Assembly (NCBI RefSeq): GCF_022539665.2
Contig: NC_081339.1
Location: 4,640,017 to 4,704,016 of the forward strand
DNA length: 64,000 bases
Direction: 5' to 3'
Source of the DNA: Daphnia carinata
Taxonomy: Eukaryota; Arthropoda; Branchiopoda; Diplostraca; Daphniidae
Shown here: positions 63,538-64,000 of the stretch, in pieces
Layout: each line of letters starts with the position of its first letter
How positions within the stretch are numbered: the stretch's first letter is position 1
The notes under the pieces: generated by a model
The model's input: only the letters and a program-made list of their open reading frames with translations
Told to the model about the DNA's origin: nothing
The model's database searches: none
Position numbers and translations under genes: made by a program

Positions 63538-63806
63538 AGACGACAAGTCTCTTACTTGTTTGCTCCCACATTTTGCTCGCACGCTCCGACATTGACGGGC
63601 ATCCCGAACTTTTAACAAACAATTTGTGTTTTTTTCCTCCATTCAAAACAAACAACAACAACAACAAAAACAATATCTTCCGCTGTTCGTTCTGATTCAT
63701 CATCAACTCTACCTGAACGTTTTTTTTTGGGTTTTTTTCAAAAAAAAAAATTTCATATCGTTCGTCGGGAAAGAATCTGCAAGTCTTCCCGCCACACGCA
63801 TCCGCA

Positions 63807-63842
63807 CAGGTCAGCCATGGCGTCGCCAGCCTTACTCCGGCA
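63807..63842 (+). other. Exon-like segment near the right edge
   Basis: Thirty-six bases between CCGCACAG and ACAG/GTAAAA, open in all useful phases. It contains an ATG (ATGGCGTCG) that could instead start a protein MASPALLRHR. It may belong to a gene continuing beyond the window. Confidence 0.3.
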
Positions 63843-64000
63843 CAGGTAAAAAAAATTCATTTATTCAAATTTTCAATGATTGCGGTACCCGTATCTTTTT
63901 TTTTTTTTTTTTTTTTGTTCGTTCAACACATTCGAAGAAGAAGAAAAAAAAAATTCCTCTGGCTGTGAGAGCTGGTTGGAAAACGGTGAAAGTGAGAGTT

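Overview
The window looks like nuclear DNA of a compact arthropod genome, most likely a branchiopod crustacean of the Daphnia type. The evidence is spliced genes with many introns of about 60-100 bases and GT-AG borders, arthropod-type developmental and lectin genes, and a very large load of A/T homopolymers and GT/CT microsatellites. No bacterial operon features, rRNA, tRNA, CRISPR array or intact transposon was recognised by eye. The species call is an inference.

Left edge (1-2552): the first two coding exons of a COUP-TF nuclear receptor (seven-up, svp) on the minus strand. They carry a polyglutamine N-terminus and a complete DNA-binding domain; the ligand-binding domain lies outside the window. 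From about 2.6 to 29.1 kb there is a 26-kb gene desert upstream of svp, full of simple repeats, with only one weak two-exon small-protein candidate (9610-9931).

Middle (29.1-40.6 kb): a tandem array of four complete six-exon genes on the minus strand. Each encodes a secreted protein with a signal peptide, a CUB domain and a C-type lectin domain (261, 277, 281 and 281 residues). Gene 2 is a mosaic. Its promoter and exons 1-3 are almost identical to gene 3, its exons 4-6 are its own, and a broken copy of its former 5' end remains just upstream. Between the lectin genes sits a recurring plus-strand, splice-site-bounded segment. Three closely spaced CTCF-like motifs stand between the desert and the lectin array, and another stands just beyond its far end.

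Right part: after about 4.6 kb without a clear gene comes a plus-strand gene for a four-transmembrane protein with a long Gln/His/Pro-rich cytoplasmic tail (46457-50506, probably with upstream coding exons from 45235). Convergent to it is a complete ten-exon USP22/nonstop ubiquitin protease of the SAGA deubiquitinase module (51949-54234, minus). From 54.6 kb to the right edge there are only small or unassigned candidate exons, including a phase-consistent exon chain at 62.56-63.5 kb.

The genes are not an operon. The window combines a developmental regulator with a large upstream domain, a fast-evolving secreted lectin family, and two ordinary housekeeping or membrane genes.
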